NCBI RefSeq assembly: GCF_010499245.1
Contig: NZ_JAAGOW010000001.1
Span: 3,038,001 to 3,102,000, forward strand
Length of the DNA: 64,000 bases
Origin: Variovorax sp. WS11
Lineage (GTDB): Bacteria; Pseudomonadota; Gammaproteobacteria; Burkholderiales; Burkholderiaceae_C
Reading direction: 5' to 3'
The notes beneath the pieces are model-generated. The model was not told where the DNA came from and made no database searches. It saw nothing but the letters and a program-made list of their open reading frames with translations. Both the position numbers and the translations under genes were made by a program. Numbering within the stretch: the first letter of the stretch is position 1; each line of letters begins with the position of its first letter. Below, piece after piece: positions 52,652 through 62,744 of this stretch.

Positions 52652-53593
52652 CTACCAGTCTCCCGAGGCGCCGCCGCCACCGAAATCGCCGCCGCCGCCC
52701 GAGCTGAAGCCGCCGCCGGATGAAGAAGACCCGCCGCTCCAGCCTCCGCCGCCGAGTCCGCCGCCCAGGCCGCCGGCAGCCGGCCCCCAGCCGCCGCCGC
52801 GGCCGCCGCGCCGCCCGGCGCCGGCACCGAAGGCACTCGACAGCAGCGTGAAGAGCAGGGCCGCGAGCCCGGCCAGCACCGCGACCACGAGGCTCGCGGT
52901 GAGCACCATCACGACGGCGCCCGTCACGCCGCCCAGCGCCACCGGGCCCAGCACCTTGCCGAGGATGGCGCGCGCGATCGGCGCGCCGATCAGCACGCCG
53001 AAGAAGAGGAAGATGGCCAGGTCGCCCCAGTCGAATCCCTGCTGCTCCTGACCGCCGCCGAAGTCGCCGCTCTTCGCATCGACCTCCGGCAGCGCCTCGC
53101 CCTTGACGCGCGCGATCAGCTGGTCGGCCGCCGCATCGAGCCCGCCCGCGAAGTCGTTCTCGCGGAAGCGCGGCTTCATCGCGGAGTCGATGATCCGGCC
53201 GGCGGCGATGTCGGGCACCGCGCCTTCCAGCGTCTTGGCGACCTCGATGCGCATCTTGCGGTCGTTCTTGGCGACGATCACCAGGATGCCGTCGCCCACC
53301 TCCTTGCGGCCGATCTTCCAGGTGTTGCCGACGCGGTTGGCAAAGCTCGCGATGTCCTCGGGCGCGGTGGTCGCCACCATCAGCACCACGATCTGCGAGC
53401 CCTTCTGCTGCTCGAAGGCGGCCAGCTTGGCCTCCAGCGCCTCGCGCTGGGCGGCGTCGAGCGTGCCGGTCTGGTCGATCACCCGCGCGCCGAGCGGCGG
53501 CACCGGCAACAGGTCCTGGGCCCACGCGCCCGCCAGCGCGCAAGCCATCAGGAAGAGGGCTGCCAGCGCGCGCCGGATGCGGGCGGCTGTCAT
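52652..53593 (-). CDS. YgcG-type TPM-domain membrane protein
   Basis: A 313-residue protein. A signal peptide (1-26) precedes a periplasmic TPM domain (about 35-165: VIDQTGTLDAAQREALEAKLAAFEQQKGSQIVVLMVATT, GDGILVIVAKNDRKMRIEVAKTLEG). Two or three membrane segments (WGDLAIFLFFGVLIGAPIARAILG, AVVMVLTASLVVAVLAGLAALLF) and a Gly/Ser-rich tail follow. The Gly-rich end is normal for the family. It is the middle gene between lemA and the tpm gene. Confidence 0.9.
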   Translation of the reverse strand: MTAARIRRALAALFLMACALAGAWAQDLLPVPPLGARVIDQTGTLDAAQREALEAKLAAFEQQKGSQIVVLMVATTAPEDIASFANRVGNTWKIGRKEVGDGILVIVAKNDRKMRIEVAKTLEGAVPDIAAGRIIDSAMKPRFRENDFAGGLDAAADQLIARVKGEALPEVDAKSGDFGGGQEQQGFDWGDLAIFLFFGVLIGAPIARAILGKVLGPVALGGVTGAVVMVLTASLVVAVLAGLAALLFTLLSSAFGAGAGRRGGRGGGWGPAAGGLGGGLGGGGWSGGSSSSGGGFSSGGGGDFGGGGASGDW

Positions 53594-53600
53594 TGAGGGA

Positions 53601-54203
53601 TTACTTCTTCGGGGCGCCGAAATCGACGGTCGGCGGCGTGGAGATCTGGGCCTCGTTTTGCACGCTGAAGTTGGCCTTGGGGTCGTAGCTGAAGATCTTG
53701 GCGGTGATGTTCGTGGGAAAGCTGCGCGCCAGCACGTTGTATTCCTGCACCGTCTGGATGTAGCGGTTGCGCGCCACGGTGATGCGGTTCTCGGTGCCCT
53801 CCAGCGTCACGCGCAGGTCGCGGAAGGCCTGGTTGGCCTTGAGGTTGGGGTACTGCTCGGCCACCACCATCAGGCGCGATAGCGCGCTGGAGAGCTCGCC
53901 CTGCGCCTGCTGGAACTTGTTGAAGGCCTCGGGGTTGTTGAGCGTCTCGGGCGTGACCTGGATCGAGGTGGCCTTGGCGCGCGCCTCGATCACCTTGGTC
54001 AGCGTCTCCTGCTCGAAGTTGGCCTCGCCCTTGACCGTGGCCACGATGTTGGGCACCAGGTCGGCGCGGCGCTGGTATTGGTTGAGGACCTCGCTCCAGG
54101 CCGACTTGCTGGCCTCGTCGAGGCGCTGGAAGTCGTTGTAGCCGCAGCCCGAGAGCGCGAGCGCCGCGAGGAGGACCAGGAGCCAGCGTTGCACGATCTT
54201 CAT
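53601..54203 (-). CDS. lemA: LemA family lipoprotein
   Basis: A 200-residue protein. Residues 1-20 are a lipoprotein signal with lipobox LSGC. NDFQRLDEASKSAWSEVLNQYQRRADLVPNIVATVKGEANFEQETLTKVIEAR and EYNVLARSFPTNITAKIFSYDPKANF are LemA signatures: a helical coiled-coil protein in the periplasm or membrane. ATG 54203. First gene of the lemA-ygcG-tpm operon. Confidence 0.94.
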   Translation of the reverse strand: MKIVQRWLLVLLAALALSGCGYNDFQRLDEASKSAWSEVLNQYQRRADLVPNIVATVKGEANFEQETLTKVIEARAKATSIQVTPETLNNPEAFNKFQQAQGELSSALSRLMVVAEQYPNLKANQAFRDLRVTLEGTENRITVARNRYIQTVQEYNVLARSFPTNITAKIFSYDPKANFSVQNEAQISTPPTVDFGAPKK

Positions 54204-54209
54204 GTCGAA

Positions 54210-54236
54210 GCCTCTTCGTCGTTCTTGCGAAGAGGC
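54210..54236. promoter_or_regulatory. Inverted repeat in the lemA/Rossmann divergent gap
   Basis: GCCTCTTCG (54210-54218) and CGAAGAGGC (54228-54236) form a 9-bp perfect inverted repeat with a 9-base spacer. It fills most of the 50-base gap between two divergent genes, overlapping the likely leader of both. It could be an operator or an RNA hairpin near the lemA start; no regulator gene is next to it. Confidence 0.4.
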
Positions 54237-54253
54237 GAAGTTAGCATAGGCCG

Positions 54254-55057
54254 ATGGCGGTCGATCCTTTCCAGGCATTGCAGGCCGCGAACCGCGCGGC
54301 CCCGCCGGTGCGCCGCGACGAAGGCACGCTGCTGATCGCCGGCGCCACCGGGGCCTTGGGACACGAACTGGTGCGGCGGCTGGCGGGCCGGCATCGCTTC
54401 GAGCACACGTTCGTGCTGGCGCGCGAGCCCATCCGCGACGGGCTGCGCGGCGTCGAGACCCTGCTGGCCCCGGGCCCCGACATCGCGCAATGGCCGCGCA
54501 CGGCGGCCGATGCCGCGCTGGTCTCGTTCGAGCCGCCGCGCCTCTACTACGACCGCGAGCGCGCACTGTGGACGCCCGAGCCGGCGCAGCTGCCCGTGCT
54601 CGCGAGCTGGCTGAAGGCCTGCGGCGTGCGCACGCTGGCCGTCGTGCAGCCGCACGACCAGGGCCGCCTGCCCGAGGCGCTGAAGCGCGGGTTGGCCAGC
54701 CTCGACGAGGAGGCCGTGGTGGCGCTGGGCTTCGAGCGCGTGATCATCGTGCGCTCGGCGCGCAAGCCCGCCGCGGGGCGCTTCGCCAATCCGGCCGAGC
54801 GGCTGGCGGCCTGGATGCTGTCCATCGCCCGCTTCATGGTGCCGGCCAGCGAGCAGCCGGTGCGCCCCGGCAAGGTGGCCGAGCTGGTCGACGTGGCGCT
54901 GCGCATCGCGCCGCCGGGCGTGCACGTGGCCGCGCCCGAGCTGGTGTGGCAGGCGGCGCAGGGCGCGCTGCAGGCGGTGGCCGAGGGCTGGCTCAGCCGA
55001 AGCGCAGCGAGCGCAGCCCCACCGTCCGGTCCACCCACAGCACCACCGCCAGCGTGA
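54254..55057 (+). CDS. Rossmann-fold NAD(P)-binding protein, function unknown
   Basis: A 267-residue protein. LLIAGATGALGHELVRRLAG (about 26-45) is a dinucleotide-binding loop of the NmrA/SDR style. The rest (PDIAQWPRTAADAALVSFEPPRLYYDRERALW, GRFANPAERLAAWMLSIARFMVP) resembles a Burkholderiales-specific group that I cannot name. No catalytic Tyr-Lys pair of classical SDRs is evident. The C-terminus (PPSGPPTAPPPA) comes from sequence overlapping the 3' end of the convergent ABC permease by 65 bases. Confidence 0.75.
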   Translation: MAVDPFQALQAANRAAPPVRRDEGTLLIAGATGALGHELVRRLAGRHRFEHTFVLAREPIRDGLRGVETLLAPGPDIAQWPRTAADAALVSFEPPRLYYDRERALWTPEPAQLPVLASWLKACGVRTLAVVQPHDQGRLPEALKRGLASLDEEAVVALGFERVIIVRSARKPAAGRFANPAERLAAWMLSIARFMVPASEQPVRPGKVAELVDVALRIAPPGVHVAAPELVWQAAQGALQAVAEGWLSRSAASAAPPSGPPTAPPPA

Positions 55058-55808
55058 GCACGATGCTCACCGTCGAGACTGCGGCCGCGGTCGGGTCGAA
55101 GTCCCAGCGCAGGTAGTCGAAGAGCTGCAGCGGCAGCGTGGTCATGCCGATGCCCTTGAGCAGCAGCGACATGTTGAAGAGGTCGAAGGAGATCACGAAG
55201 GCGAATAGCGCGCCGGTGACGATGCCGGGCTTGATCAGAGGCAGCGTCACGCGCAGGAAGGCGCGCCAGGGCGAGGCGCCGAGGCTGCGCGCCGCCTGCT
55301 CCAGCGAGGCGTCCTGGTTGTAGAGCGCCGAGGCCACGTTGGTGAACACGTAGGGCAGGGTCACCAGCACGTGGCCCACGACCAGGCCGAACAGGGTGCG
55401 CGTGCCGATGCCGGTGGCATAGAGGAAGAACAGCAGCGCGATGGCGGTCAGGATCTCGGGCAGCATGAGCGGCATCATCAGCAGCATGCGCAGGGGCTCG
55501 CGCAGGCGCGTGGAATGCCGCACCACGTACAGCGCCGCGGCGATGCCGATGACCGAGGAGATCGCCGTCGCGATCGCCGCCAGCAGCAGCGAGCTGCGGA
55601 TCGCGCGCATGAAGGCCTCGTTGGCGAACAGGGCGCCGAACCAGCGCAGCGACAGGCCCTGCGGCGGGAAGCTCATGAACTCGCCCGCGTTGAGCGACAT
55701 CAGCACGATGATCGCGATCGGCAGCAGCAGGAAGGCGTAGACGGCGCCTACATAGAGCAGCCCGGCGCCGTTGGCGATGCGTTCGGAAAGCGGTGCCGTG
55801 CGCTTCAT
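54993..55808 (-). CDS. Polyamine-type ABC transporter permease (PotC-like)
   Basis: A 271-residue inner-membrane protein with six hydrophobic segments. The coupling loop EQAARSLGASPWRAFLRVTLPLIKPGI is the EAA motif of binding-protein-dependent permeases. It begins ATG 55808 and overlaps the preceding permease by 4 bases. Last gene of the nine-gene operon that runs from 64000 to 54993 on this strand. Confidence 0.92.
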   Translation of the reverse strand: MKRTAPLSERIANGAGLLYVGAVYAFLLLPIAIIVLMSLNAGEFMSFPPQGLSLRWFGALFANEAFMRAIRSSLLLAAIATAISSVIGIAAALYVVRHSTRLREPLRMLLMMPLMLPEILTAIALLFFLYATGIGTRTLFGLVVGHVLVTLPYVFTNVASALYNQDASLEQAARSLGASPWRAFLRVTLPLIKPGIVTGALFAFVISFDLFNMSLLLKGIGMTTLPLQLFDYLRWDFDPTAAAVSTVSIVLTLAVVLWVDRTVGLRSLRFG

Positions 55809-56700
55809 GCCAAGCCCTTCATGAAGCGACCCGTCAGCTTCGCGTAGAGCGCCACCGCGGCCACGCCGCAGGCAGTGAGCAGCAGCGCCTGCGCCGCGCC
55901 GGCGGGCCACTGGAAGTTGTCGATCAGGTTCTGCACCACCAGCACCGACATCGTCTTGACCTGCGCGCCGCCCAGCATCACCGGCGTCACGTAGGCACTC
56001 AGCGCCAGCACGAAGACCAGGATGGTGCCGGCCTGGATGCCGGGCCAGGACAGGGGCAGCACGACGCGCCGGAACACCTTCGGCCGCGAGGCGCCGAGCG
56101 AGCGCGCCGCCTGCTCGAGCGAGGGGTCGATGCTCTGGATCACGCCCACCAGCGGCAGGATCATGAAGGGCAGGAACACGTGCACCAGCGCGAGCGTCAC
56201 GCCGAAGCGGTTGTTCATCAGCGCGAGGCCGGTCTCGACCACGCCGAGGTCCAGCAGCAGGCGGTTGATCACGCCGTTGCCCGAGAGCAGGATCAGCCAG
56301 CCGAAGCTGCGCACCACCACCCCCACCAGCAGCGGCGAGAGCACCAGCACGTAGAGCACGCCGGCGAAGCGCGAGCGCGTGCGCGCCAGGTGGTAGGCCA
56401 CCGGGTAGCCCAGGAGCAGGCAGATCGGCGTCACGGTCAGGCCGAGCAGCAGCGTGTCGCCCAGCACGCCGAGCAGGTAGGGGTCGGTCAGCGCGCGGCC
56501 GTAGTTGGCGAGCGTGAAGCCCGCGCCGTAGGGCGCGCCCACGGCCGGCGGGCGCAGGCTCATGAGCACGATGTTGAGGTAGGGCAGCACCAGGAAGACG
56601 CCGATCAGCAGCAGGGCCGGCGCGATCAGCCAGAAGGCGCGGCGCCCACGCGGCCCGGCCCGCACGGCCTGCGGCGCGGCGACGGTGGACGCGAGGCTGC

Positions 56701-56704
<4 letters not shown>
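55805..56704 (-). CDS. Polyamine-type ABC transporter permease (PotB-like)
   Basis: A 299-residue protein with six main hydrophobic segments and the EAA loop EQAARSLGASRPKVFRRVVLPLSWPGIQAG. The first 22 residues (SSLASTVAAPQAVRAGPRGRR) are polar and cytoplasmic. ATG 56704 overlaps the ATPase stop by 4 bases. Forms the channel with the PotC-like protein. Confidence 0.92.
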
Positions 56705-57839
<1,135 letters not shown>

Positions 57840-57843
<4 letters not shown>

Positions 57844-58886
57844 TTGATCTCCCGGTTCCAGCGGTCGGTGATGGCCGGCAGCTGCGGATTGACCTTGCTC
57901 CAGTCGAAGCCCACGATCGACGCCATGGCCTTGCCGCTGACCGGCACCTCGGCCGCCATCGCGGCCGGCAGCGCCACCTGGGTGTTGGTGGGCGAGGTGA
58001 AGAATTCCCGGGCCATCATCTCCTGCACCTGGGGCTGCAGGATGAAGTCCAGGTACTTGTAGGCATCCTCCTTGTTGGGCGCGTTCTTCAGGATGTTGAA
58101 GGACTGCTCGAAGGCCACCACGCCTTCGCTCGGCACCACCATCTCGACCGGCACGCCCTTCTTCCTGAGCGCGACGATCTCGGGGAAGTCGATCACCGCC
58201 ACCGTCACGTCGCCGCGCGTAAGCATGGTCGACAGCGTGCCGCTCCAGTCGGCCTGGGTGAAGGGCAGCAGCTTCCTGATCTCGACGAAGGCGCGGTCGA
58301 TCGCGTCCTGCGAGCCGCCGTAGAGCTTCGCGGTCATCAGCAGGAACAGCATGGCAGCCGTGTTGCCGATCTGGTAGAGGCCGATCTTGCCCTTGAACTC
58401 GGGGTTGCTCCAGAGGTCGGTCCAGGACTTCGGCGGCGTCTTCACCAGGTCCTTGCGGTAGCCGATGCCGATGGTCGACACGATGCCGCGCACGCCGTTG
58501 TCGCCCGGGTTGCGCAGGTTGGGGTAGACCTTGGCGAGGTTGGGCACCTTGGCCGCGGGAATGGGCTCGAAGTAGCCCTCGCCGCGCACCATGCTGGCGA
58601 TGTTCTCGTTGACCATCAGCACGCTGTAGGGCGGCTTCTCGATGCCGGCGGCGCGCAGGTTGGCGATGAAGTTTTTGCCCAGGCCGACGTCCAGCGTGGG
58701 CTGCACGCCGCTGGTCTTGTCGAACATGGGCAGCAGGTCGCTGCGCCAGAACTTCTCCCAGCGGCCGCCGTAGGTGTTGACCACCAGGGGCGAGGCGGCG
58801 AAGGCGGGCAGGGCGGGCAGCGCGAGGCCGGCGGCGGCGCCGAGGCTGCGAAGGAGGAGGTCTCGTCGATCGATGAGGGTGTGCAT
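57840..58886 (-). CDS. Polyamine/iron-type ABC transporter substrate-binding protein
   Basis: A 348-residue periplasmic protein with a twin-Arg-like signal (RRDLLLRSLGAAAGLALPALPAFAA). LVVNTYGGRWEKFWRSDLLPMFDKTSGVQ and YSVLMVNENIASMVRGEGYFEPI fit the SBP_bac_8/PotD-like group, which binds polyamines, thiamine, aminophosphonates or similar cations. CAAGGACCCGCC precedes the ATG. A 30-base gap separates it from the oxygenase gene upstream, the largest in this operon. Confidence 0.9.
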
Positions 58887-58916
58887 GGCGGGTCCTTGGA
58901 GCGGCGGAAGAGGGAG

Positions 58917-59903
58917 TCAGGCGGTGACGGCGTCGCCCGACGGCGCGCGGCGGTAGTCGTAGTTGCGGTTCAGGCGGTCGAGCAGGTAGTTGCCGTAGCG
59001 CACCGGTGCGTGCCGCGGCGGGTTCGCCTCGTCGGTGCAGGTGGGCAGGCATTCGATCAGCGCATCCATGCCCGGGTCGAAGAAATAGGGCAGCGAATAG
59101 CGGTCGCCGCCGGAGCGGTTGATCACGCGGTGCGGCGTGGAGACGAAGCGCCCGTTGGTCCAGCGCGCGAGCATGTCGCCGACGTTGAGCACGTAGGTGT
59201 CCGGGATCGGCGGCGCCTCGATCCAGTCGCCGCCGCGCGGCCGCACCTGCAGGCCGCCCGCGTCGTCCTGCGCCAGCAGCGTGACGACGCCGTAGTCGGT
59301 GTGCGGCGCCGAGCCGATCTGCTCGTCTTCCTGCGGCGCCTGCGGCGGGTAGTGCAGCAGGCGCAGGAACGTGGTGGGCCGCTCGAAGTGGTGGTCGAGC
59401 GCGTGCGCGGGCAGGCCCAGGCTCATCGCGATCAGCTGCACGACGTAGCGCGAGAGCGCGTCCACCTCGGCGATGTAGCGCGTGACGCGCGGCTTGAAGT
59501 CCGGCACCCAGCCGGGCCACTGGTTGGGGCCCTGCAGCGGCAGGCCGGCCAGCAGGCCGGGGTCGTCCGGCGGCAGCTCGTGCATGAGCATCAGCGACTC
59601 GCTCATGTTCGGCCGCGTCACCTTGGCCACCGAAGAGGTGACGATGGTGGAGGTGGCCATGCCCATGTAGCCGCGATGGAAGCCGTTGATGGCGACCGAC
59701 TGCTTGCGCTCGAGCGGCGATGCATGGAACTCGCGCGAGGCCGCGAAGGCCGCGTCGCGTGAGGCGGGGGCCACGTTGTGTCCAGCGATGTAGGTGAAGC
59801 CGATGGTGCTGAGCGCTTCGTGCAGGCGCGCCGCGGACTCGCGCGCCAGGGGCGCGTGGGGGTCGATGCTGCCGTGCAGGTCGATGAGGGGAATGGAGGT
59901 CAT
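58917..59903 (-). CDS. Fe(II)/2-oxoglutarate-dependent oxygenase (isopenicillin N synthase-like)
   Basis: A 328-residue oxygenase. The iron triad is His201 and Asp203 (APHTDYG) with His258 (STPHRV); the 2-oxoglutarate site is Arg268-x-Ser270 in DRYSLPYF. The N-terminal DIOX_N part begins IPLIDLHGSIDPHAPLARESAARLHEALSTIGFTYIAGH. The family includes thymine 7-hydroxylase, ethylene-forming enzyme and isopenicillin N synthase; the R-x-S motif argues for a 2-oxoglutarate enzyme. Overlaps the cysteine hydrolase by 4 bases. Between nucleobase-type and polyamine-type importers, a nucleobase-like or amine substrate is the best guess. Confidence 0.9.
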   Translation of the reverse strand: MTSIPLIDLHGSIDPHAPLARESAARLHEALSTIGFTYIAGHNVAPASRDAAFAASREFHASPLERKQSVAINGFHRGYMGMATSTIVTSSVAKVTRPNMSESLMLMHELPPDDPGLLAGLPLQGPNQWPGWVPDFKPRVTRYIAEVDALSRYVVQLIAMSLGLPAHALDHHFERPTTFLRLLHYPPQAPQEDEQIGSAPHTDYGVVTLLAQDDAGGLQVRPRGGDWIEAPPIPDTYVLNVGDMLARWTNGRFVSTPHRVINRSGGDRYSLPYFFDPGMDALIECLPTCTDEANPPRHAPVRYGNYLLDRLNRNYDYRRAPSGDAVTA

Positions 59904-60595
59904 GGATGAACTTCGAAGGAGATGAATTGCTGCCAGTGCGAAAGCAGGTCGGCCGAATCCACCACCAGCCCCAGGTGCAGCGACACCATGCTGAGCGCCG
60001 CGGCCTCGAGGTGAGCGTCGGTGCCGCGCACCAGGTCGCGCAGCACGATCACGCGGTAGTTGTGGTTGTTGGCGTCGAAGGCGGTGTTGAGCACGCAGCA
60101 GTCGGTGAAGCCGCCGTTGAGCACCACGGTGCGGATGCCCTGGTTGCGCAGCAGGAAGTCGAGATCGGTGGGATAGAAGGCCGAGAGCCGGCGCTTGTTC
60201 TCCACCCGCAGGTCGCCGGGCTCGACGCGCGTGACCCATTCGGTCCAGCGGCTGCCTTCGAGGGCGTGCGCATCCGCGTTGGGGATGGGCCCCACGTGCA
60301 GCGGGAAGGTGCGCCGCCACGCGGCCGGAATGCCGCGCAGGTCGTCGGCGCCGCCGGGCCGCAGCACCGACTTCACGTGCACCACGGGCAGGCCGAGCGC
60401 GCGGGCATGGTCGTGGAAGGCATCGATGGGCGCCACCAGCTCGCGGGCGCGCGGCGCGGGGCAGGGGCAGTCGGGGCTGTCGTCCAGGTGGCCGCGGTGC
60501 ATGTCGATGGAGATCACGGCGGTGCCGGCCGGGTCGAGGTAGTCCTCGAAGCCCGCGTCGAGCTCGCGTGCCTGGCCGTAGACGTAGGCCCTCAT
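59900..60595 (-). CDS. Isochorismatase-family cysteine hydrolase
   Basis: A 231-residue enzyme with the triad Asp31 (VISIDMHRG), Lys134 (VENKRRLSAF) and Cys167 (TDCCVLNTAFDANN). The form is that of amidohydrolases such as N-carbamoylsarcosine amidase, RutB-type ureidoacrylate hydrolase and nicotinamidase relatives, rather than isochorismatase itself. Extra Cys residues (DCPCP at 42-46) may be structural. Overlaps both neighbours by 4 bases, so it is made with the BmpA-type permeases and the oxygenase. It may release ammonia or carbamate from an imported ring-opened or amide compound. Confidence 0.9.
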   Translation of the reverse strand: MRAYVYGQARELDAGFEDYLDPAGTAVISIDMHRGHLDDSPDCPCPAPRARELVAPIDAFHDHARALGLPVVHVKSVLRPGGADDLRGIPAAWRRTFPLHVGPIPNADAHALEGSRWTEWVTRVEPGDLRVENKRRLSAFYPTDLDFLLRNQGIRTVVLNGGFTDCCVLNTAFDANNHNYRVIVLRDLVRGTDAHLEAAALSMVSLHLGLVVDSADLLSHWQQFISFEVHP

Positions 60596-61524
60596 CGCCG
60601 TTCCTCCCGCACGTAGGGCACGCCCAGGGCGCCCGGTTCGCCGTCCCCGCCGCGCCGCGCCAGCGCGGCCCAGACCATCACGCCGAGCGTCACTGCATAG
60701 GGCGTCATCAGCACGAAGTACTGCGGCAGCTGCACGCCGGCCGCGGCCAACTGGGGGATCAGCGCCTCGATGCAGCCGAACAGCAGCGCGCCGGCCAGCG
60801 CCTTCCAGGGCGACCAGCGCGCGAAGATCACCAGGCCGACCGCGATCCAGCCGCGGCCGCCGGTCATGCCGGCGATCCACAGCTTGGTGCTGACCACCGA
60901 GATGTAGGCGCCGGCCAGGCCGACCAGCGCCGAGCCCGCCAGCACCGCGCCGAAGCGCCAGGCCGAGACCGGGATGCCGGCCGCATCGGCGGCCTGCGGG
61001 TTCTCGCCCACTGCGCGCAGCCGTAGGCCGGCATCGGTACGCAGCAGGAACCCGCTGACCGCCGCGAAGATCGGCAGCGTGAGCCAGACCATCGCGTTCT
61101 GCTGGAACAGCCGGCCCACGACGGGCAGCGCCGACAGGGGCCACAACGCCATCGTGCCGATGCCCGGCGTGGCCTGGTTGGTCCACTGCGCCAGTGTGCC
61201 GACCAGGGCGGTGAGGCCCTGGCAGAAGAACACCAGCGCCAGGCCCGCGATCACCTGGTTGACGCGCAGCCCGATCACCATCGCCGCGAACAGCAGGGAG
61301 ACCGCGGCCGCGGCCAGCATCGCCAGCAGCAGCGACACCGCCGGCTCGCCGAACGCGAGCTGCGCCCCGATGCCGGCCAGCGCGCCCACCAGCATCAGGC
61401 CCTCGGCCCCGAGCGCGAGCACGCCGGCGCGCTCGCACACGATCAGGCCGAGCGCGGCGAGGGCATAGGGCACCGCGAAATCCGGCGTGTTGGCGAGCCA
61501 GTTGAGGAGGATGTCCGCGTTCAT
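60592..61524 (-). CDS. Nucleoside/BmpA-type ABC transporter permease (YufQ/NupQ-like)
   Basis: A 310-residue inner-membrane protein with eight to ten hydrophobic segments. TPDFAVPYALAALGLIVCERAGVLALGAEGLMLVGAL, LRVNQVIAGLALVFFCQGLT and RAVGENPQAADAAGIPV are features of the second permease of BmpA-linked nucleoside importers. ATG 61524 overlaps the other permease by 4 bases. Confidence 0.92.
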   Translation of the reverse strand: MNADILLNWLANTPDFAVPYALAALGLIVCERAGVLALGAEGLMLVGALAGIGAQLAFGEPAVSLLLAMLAAAAVSLLFAAMVIGLRVNQVIAGLALVFFCQGLTALVGTLAQWTNQATPGIGTMALWPLSALPVVGRLFQQNAMVWLTLPIFAAVSGFLLRTDAGLRLRAVGENPQAADAAGIPVSAWRFGAVLAGSALVGLAGAYISVVSTKLWIAGMTGGRGWIAVGLVIFARWSPWKALAGALLFGCIEALIPQLAAAGVQLPQYFVLMTPYAVTLGVMVWAALARRGGDGEPGALGVPYVREERR

Positions 61525-62744
61525 GCGTTCCCCACCCGACGCAAACGGTGCCTGATGAAGAAGTCGCTCGACGCCACGCAGACCACGATCACCGCCTGGA
61601 TCAGCTGCACCATCGAAAAGGGCACCTGGTAGAAGACCTGCAGGCTGCGCCCGGTCACGAACAGCGCCGCGACCAGCAGTGCCACCAGGCAGGCGGCCAG
61701 CGGGTTGTTGCGCGCCAGGAAGGCGATCAGGATGCCGGAGAAGCCGTAGCCCTGGTAGAAGGCCTGCGTGAGCCGGCCCTCCTGCCCGGCCGCGACCGCG
61801 AAGCCCGCGAGGCCGGCCATCGCGCCGGAGCACAGCACCGCGCCGTAGACCATGCGTGCCACCGGCACGCCGGCCGCCTGCGCCATGCGCGGATTGGCGT
61901 CGACGAAGCGCAGGTACAGGCCGGCGCGGCTCAGGCCGACCGCCCACCAGGCCGCGAGCGCAACCAGGCCGGCCAGCACGATGGCGCTGTTCACCCCGGC
62001 GACGAGGTCGGGCAGGCGCTCGAAGGCGCGGAACTGCGGCGAGTAGGGGAAGTTGTCCTTCGGGTCCTTCCAGCTGCCGTAGACCAGGTGCAGCAGGAAG
62101 TTGGCCGCCATGTAGTTCAGCATCAGCGTCGAGATGATCTCGTTGACGCCCAGCCGGCGCTTGAGCAGCGCCGGGCCCAGCACCCACAGCAGCCCGCCGG
62201 CCCCTGCGGCCATGGCCATCAGCGGCAGCCGCAGCGCGGGCGGCCCGATCTCGAAGAAGGACACGGCGGTGGCGCCGATGGCGCCCCAGATCATCTGGCC
62301 CTCCAGGCCGAGGTTCCAGAAGCGGGCGCGAAAGGCCATCGCGCCGGCCAGCCCGACCAGGACCATCGGCGCCGCCTGGAACAGCACGGCGCGCAGGTTC
62401 TGGCCGTCGAGGAAGGTCTGGACGATGAACTCGTTGGCCAGTTCGGCGGCCGGCACGCCCGCGGCCACCAGGATGACGGCCGAGATCAGCAGCCCCACGC
62501 CGATGGCCGCGGCGAGGATGAGCGCCTGCCGGTGCCAGGCCATGTGCTGGCGGATCTCCAGCGCGTAGCGGCGCGCGGCCCAGGGCTGGCGCGCGGCCTT
62601 CGGCTCCTCCGTGCCCCCTTCGCCGGTCGAAGGGCCGAAGCCGTCTTCGACCGGCTCGCCCCGAACGGTCGGCGCCGGAGGGCCCGCAACGGCACCGCCG
62701 GGCACCATGGCCGGCGCGGACATCGACAACGCAGGCTCAGCCAT
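61521..62744 (-). CDS. Nucleoside/BmpA-type ABC transporter permease (YufP-like) with repeat-derived N-terminus
   Basis: A 407-residue permease. The core from about residue 68 (MAWHRQALILAAAIGVGLLISAVIL) has about eight hydrophobic segments and the marks LAGAMAFRARFWNLGLEGQM, RLGVNEIISTLMLNYMA and RFVDANPRMAQAAGVPVARM. The first 65 residues are polar and contain VRGEPVEDGFGPSTGEGG, a peptide produced when a common palindromic repeat of this bacterial group is read as protein. ATG 62744 overlaps the ATPase stop by 8 bases; a later start such as ATG 62708 would still include the repeat. Confidence 0.88.
   Translation of the reverse strand: MAEPALSMSAPAMVPGGAVAGPPAPTVRGEPVEDGFGPSTGEGGTEEPKAARQPWAARRYALEIRQHMAWHRQALILAAAIGVGLLISAVILVAAGVPAAELANEFIVQTFLDGQNLRAVLFQAAPMVLVGLAGAMAFRARFWNLGLEGQMIWGAIGATAVSFFEIGPPALRLPLMAMAAGAGGLLWVLGPALLKRRLGVNEIISTLMLNYMAANFLLHLVYGSWKDPKDNFPYSPQFRAFERLPDLVAGVNSAIVLAGLVALAAWWAVGLSRAGLYLRFVDANPRMAQAAGVPVARMVYGAVLCSGAMAGLAGFAVAAGQEGRLTQAFYQGYGFSGILIAFLARNNPLAACLVALLVAALFVTGRSLQVFYQVPFSMVQLIQAVIVVCVASSDFFIRHRLRRVGNA
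62622..62655. repeat. REP-like palindrome in the YufP-like gene
   Basis: GCCGGTCGAAG (62622-62632) and CTTCGACCGGC (62645-62655) form an 11-bp perfect inverted repeat with a 12-base loop. It encodes GEPVEDGFGPSTG on the minus strand. Variants of this GTTCGGGCTGAGC-GTCGAAG element are scattered through Comamonadaceae genomes, mostly between genes. Confidence 0.75.
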
